Shown here piece after piece: positions 61,670-64,000 of a stretch of 64,000 nucleotides of DNA. The notes beneath the pieces are model-generated. The model saw only the letters and a list, made by a program, of their open reading frames with translations. It searched no databases and was not told the DNA's origin. Position numbers and translations under genes: made by a program. How positions within the stretch are numbered: the first letter of the stretch is position 1; every line of letters starts with the position of its first letter. Where the stretch lies: NCBI RefSeq assembly GCF_047739745.1, contig NZ_JBLLVA010000018.1:38119-102118 (forward strand), written 5' to 3'. This DNA is from Pseudaminobacter sp047739745. GTDB lineage: Bacteria; Pseudomonadota; Alphaproteobacteria; Rhizobiales; Rhizobiaceae.

Positions 61670-62770
61670 ATGGCCAATGCGATGATCGAGGAAAGTGGCG
61701 TCAGGATCCACGACGAGCGGCGCCGAGGGCGTGCCGCCGGCATCAATCCGAGCGGCAGGTTCGAGCCGGTCACGCGCCATGTCTTCGACGATGGCTGGAG
61801 CACCTTCGAAGACTTGCCGCCCTTCAAGACGGAGGTCCAGACGGAAAAGTCGCGCACTATCATCACGCGCAACAATTCGCCCGATATCTCCTTCGATCGA
61901 TCGATCAACCCTTATCGCGGCTGCGAGCATGGCTGCGTCTATTGCTTCGCGCGTCCGACCCACAGCTATATGGGCATGTCGCCGGGGCTGGATTTCGAAT
62001 CGAAGCTGTTCGCCAAGCCGGATGCCGCGCGACTGCTCGACAAGGAGTTGTCGAAGGAAGGCTACCAACCGCGCACCATCGCCATCGGAACGAATACCGA
62101 TCCCTATCAGCCGATAGAGAAGCAGTGGCGCATCATGCGCGAGATTCTGGAGGTTCTGGAGGCGCGCCAGCACCCGGTCGGCATCGTCACGAAGTCGGCC
62201 CTGGTGGTGCGCGACATCGACATACTTTCGCGCATGGCCGAACGCGGACTTGCCAAGGTGGCGCTGTCGGTAACGACACTCGACCGCATGCTGGCCCGCA
62301 CCATGGAGCCGCGGGCCGCAACCCCGACGAAGCGGCTGGAGGCGATCCGGCAGTTGAGCGACGCCGGAATTCCGACATCGGTTATGGTGGCGCCGATCAT
62401 TCCGGGGCTGACCGATCAGGAGGTCGAGCGCATCCTCGACTCGGCCAAGGCAGCCGGTGCGCGCGAAGCCGGTTACGTCATCCTGCGCCTGCCGCTCGAG
62501 GTCAGTCCGATCTTCAAGGATTGGCTGCTGCGGCACTATCCGGATCGCTATCGCCACGTCATGTCGCTGGTTCGCTCGATGCGCGACGGCAAGGACTACG
62601 ACGCCGAGTGGGGAAAGCGCATGAAAGGTACAGGCCCGTATGCCTGGCAGATCGGACGCCGCTTCGAGATTGCCGCGCGCCGGCTTGGGCTGAATGTCGA
62701 AAGGAGGCAACTTCGAACCGACCTGTTCGTCGCTGCGGCCAAGAAGAACGAACAGCTCATGCTGCTCTAG
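61670..62770 (+). CDS. PA0069-family radical SAM protein (spore-photoproduct-lyase-like)
   Basis: The 366-residue protein from MANAMIEESGVRIHDERRRG has the radical SAM cluster ligands CEHGCVYCFAR (Cys-x3-Cys-x2-Cys). TIAIGTNTDPYQPIEKQWRIMR and PIIPGLTDQEVERILD, typical of the SplB-related PA0069 group, follow. Upstream in-frame ATGs at 61544 and 61616 would lengthen the N-terminus by 42 and 18 residues. I prefer 61670 because GGAGTGGAGG precedes it. The reaction is not known; DNA repair has been suggested for SPL-like proteins. It sits 338 bp before rnhB. Confidence 0.85.
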   Translation: MANAMIEESGVRIHDERRRGRAAGINPSGRFEPVTRHVFDDGWSTFEDLPPFKTEVQTEKSRTIITRNNSPDISFDRSINPYRGCEHGCVYCFARPTHSYMGMSPGLDFESKLFAKPDAARLLDKELSKEGYQPRTIAIGTNTDPYQPIEKQWRIMREILEVLEARQHPVGIVTKSALVVRDIDILSRMAERGLAKVALSVTTLDRMLARTMEPRAATPTKRLEAIRQLSDAGIPTSVMVAPIIPGLTDQEVERILDSAKAAGAREAGYVILRLPLEVSPIFKDWLLRHYPDRYRHVMSLVRSMRDGKDYDAEWGKRMKGTGPYAWQIGRRFEIAARRLGLNVERRQLRTDLFVAAAKKNEQLMLL

Positions 62771-63108
62771 CGTCAGGAGAATTTGCTCGAAATGGTGTGG
62801 GGACATCGGCTCGGATGCGCGAAGCAAAGACGCTGACGATATCCACCGTTTTCAAATCCTTTGCGACAAGGCCCTGTTGCGCGGGAGTGTGAAAGCCCAA
62901 GGCATCGGGCAATTTTTGGAAATACATGCACTGAACAAATCCATGCACTGAACAAAGTACGCGTCTTTGCGCAATTGATAGCGCGCGGCGCTGACGCGAT
63001 CCCGTCCGGCCTTTCCCCGACCGCCGACGGTGCCTTCCCGGTCTCCGCCCCTGAAACGGTCGGGAAGGACTTGCGGAGAATCGGGGCCAATGCGAGCATT
63101 GCCGCACT
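62771..63108. other. 338-bp intergenic region upstream of rnhB
   Basis: I see no gene here. It holds a 15-bp direct repeat (CATGCACTGAACAAA) at 62925-62939 and 62942-62956. The left arm (63073-63084) of a 12-bp inverted repeat is also here, its right arm being in the first codons of rnhB. Each arm contains a GANTC site. No clear -35/-10 pair stands out. The length exceeds that needed for a simple promoter. Confidence 0.6.
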
Positions 63109-63792
63109 ATGGCTCGCGCGCGCTCCGATTCTCCGCCCCTCATCGAAATCATCGAAAAGCCCGACTTCTCGATTGAAGCGAGAGCGATGGCGCGCGGACA
63201 ATGGCCGGTTGCCGGCATGGACGAAGCCGGTCGCGGTCCACTCGCCGGACCGGTGGTCGCGGCGGCGGTCATTTTGAATCCTGCGCGCATTCCAACCGGC
63301 CTCGACGATTCCAAGCGGCTCACGCATATCGAGCGCGAGGAGCTTTTTTCAGCGATCCTCGCCACAGCACTTGGCATCTCAATGGCTTCGGTGTGCGCCG
63401 AAGGCATAGATCGCAGCGACATCCGCAAGGCGAGCCTCGAAGCGATGCGCAGGGCCCTCCATGGGCTGCCGCTCAAGCCGCAACTGGCGCTTGCCGACGG
63501 CCGCGACGTTCCGCCCGGCCTTTGCTGCGAAGGACAGGCGCTGATCAAGGGCGACCAGCGGTCGCAATCGATTGCCGCAGCGTCGATCGTCGCAAAAGTG
63601 ATGCGCGATCGCATGATGGCGGGGTGCGGGCGTACAGATGCGCGCTATGGATTCGAGTTTCACATGGGCTATGCGACGCCTCGCCATCGGGCGGCGATTA
63701 CCACCCATGGCGCGGTCGCGCGTTGGCACAGGGTATCTTTCTCCCCGTTCCGGCTCGACGCGCCGGAGATCGACGACGAGTCCTTGCTATAG
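63109..63792 (+). CDS. rnhB: Ribonuclease HII
   Basis: The 227-residue protein has the catalytic GMDEAGRGPLAGPVVAAAV and the DDSKRL motif, with SIAAASIVAKVMRDR and HMGYATPRHR later. It cleaves RNA from DNA-RNA hybrids and excises misincorporated ribonucleotides, complementing RNase HI at 14832. The ATG at 63109 follows no strong ribosome site. It is the last intact gene, with the IS630 end 135 bp beyond. Confidence 0.95.
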   Translation: MARARSDSPPLIEIIEKPDFSIEARAMARGQWPVAGMDEAGRGPLAGPVVAAAVILNPARIPTGLDDSKRLTHIEREELFSAILATALGISMASVCAEGIDRSDIRKASLEAMRRALHGLPLKPQLALADGRDVPPGLCCEGQALIKGDQRSQSIAAASIVAKVMRDRMMAGCGRTDARYGFEFHMGYATPRHRAAITTHGAVARWHRVSFSPFRLDAPEIDDESLL

Positions 63793-63927
63793 AGCCGACA
63801 AGCGGTTCCCGGCCGTGATTGCTCGACCGCCGGCGCACGAACCGGCTCCTACTCTCGGAAATGCCCTGATCGTACTGCCGCCTCAGATGTTTCGGCACGT
63901 CGGATTTCCGAAGCAACCTCGAGCCTT

Positions 63928-64000
63928 TCAGGTTTTGACGGAAGCGTAACCGGCGTTTGCGATGTAGTTTGCGCATTCGGCGGGTTCGATGGTTGCGACG
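63928..64000 (-). mobile_element. IS630-family transposase C-terminus (runs off the right edge)
   Basis: The last 24 codons read ...VATIEPAECANYIANAGYASVKT followed by a TGA stop at 63930-63928. The ECANY-x-ANAGYAS ending is typical of IS630-family transposases. Only this tail is in the window, so the element name, terminal repeats and intactness cannot be judged. The gap to rnhB (63793-63927) is 135 bp without a gene and may include the element's end. Confidence 0.65.

Noticed and set aside
63698..63976. Open frame of 92 codons on the minus strand over the rnhB 3' end
   Set aside because: It is Arg-rich without any recognisable domain and in a different frame from the transposase tail that ends at 63928.

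Overview
This window is a high-GC, gene-dense chromosomal segment of an alphaproteobacterium, most likely Rhizobiales (Phyllobacteriaceae / Mesorhizobium-like). The evidence is a CcrM GANTC methyltransferase, an aa3-type cytochrome oxidase operon in the rhizobial order ctaC-ctaD-ctaB-(small CoxF-like)-ctaG-ctaE followed by DUF983 and SURF1, IalB, BA14K and DUF1344 secreted proteins, and RIME-like palindromic repeats. Nearly everything is core housekeeping. I found no rRNA, no tRNA, no CRISPR array and no prophage. One insertion sequence (IS630-like transposase C-terminus) enters at the right edge.

Layout. 1-5 kb: smc (5' end only), a DsbA-like lipoprotein, DciA/DUF721, mutY, a HAD phosphatase and ccrM. 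5-13 kb: a second HAD phosphatase, a small lipoprotein, thrC, an M16 peptidase, a GNAT acetyltransferase and a membrane PAS-GGDEF-EAL protein. 12.7-24 kb: YqgE, a DsbD-like periplasmic protein, a peroxiredoxin, then a long leftward block running ctaC-D-B-coxF-G-E, DUF983, surf1, ispH, thrB, rnhA, with many start/stop overlaps and a strong terminator after ctaE. 24-33 kb: IalB, TldD, an RNA m5U methyltransferase, TlyA, dxs, pirin, xseB and an HDAC-like deacetylase. 33-42.8 kb: ribB (with a degenerate GTP cyclohydrolase II half), aroC, DUF1344, fabI, a DnaJ-like co-chaperone, pdxH, BA14K, enoyl-CoA hydratase and acyl-CoA dehydrogenase. 43-50 kb: GH25, ArsC-like, purD, ubiA, DUF6101, an FAD-linked oxidase and Sua5. 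50-64 kb: glyS/glyQ, a TPR-LysM protein, ispB, DUF2007, a TrmN6-like methyltransferase, an S49 peptidase, ispE, a MoaB-type protein, a small GT2-like protein, a PA0069-type radical SAM protein, rnhB and the IS630 end.

Functional links. Three MEP-pathway genes (dxs, ispE, ispH) lie in the window with the prenyl diphosphate synthase ispB, the quinone prenyltransferase ubiA and the heme O synthase ctaB. Isoprenoid supply, quinone and heme prenylation and the terminal oxidase are therefore all represented. thrB and thrC complete threonine synthesis from homoserine.

Most unusual observation: glyS carries two in-frame copies of a 123-129 bp palindromic repeat with imperfect terminal inverted repeats. 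Both are read in the same orientation and frame, adding about 41-43 residues each (shared peptide core PSSGPSGHLLP...SASSSPQRGEGG). A shorter relative sits in the intergenic space next to the FAD-oxidase stop codon. This resembles the coding-sequence palindromic elements of Rickettsia, but here in an aminoacyl-tRNA synthetase of a Rhizobiales-type genome. A second notable signal is a perfect 18-bp palindrome (TTTGACGTTAACGTCAAA) upstream of the acyl-CoA dehydrogenase that resembles LiuR-type operators.
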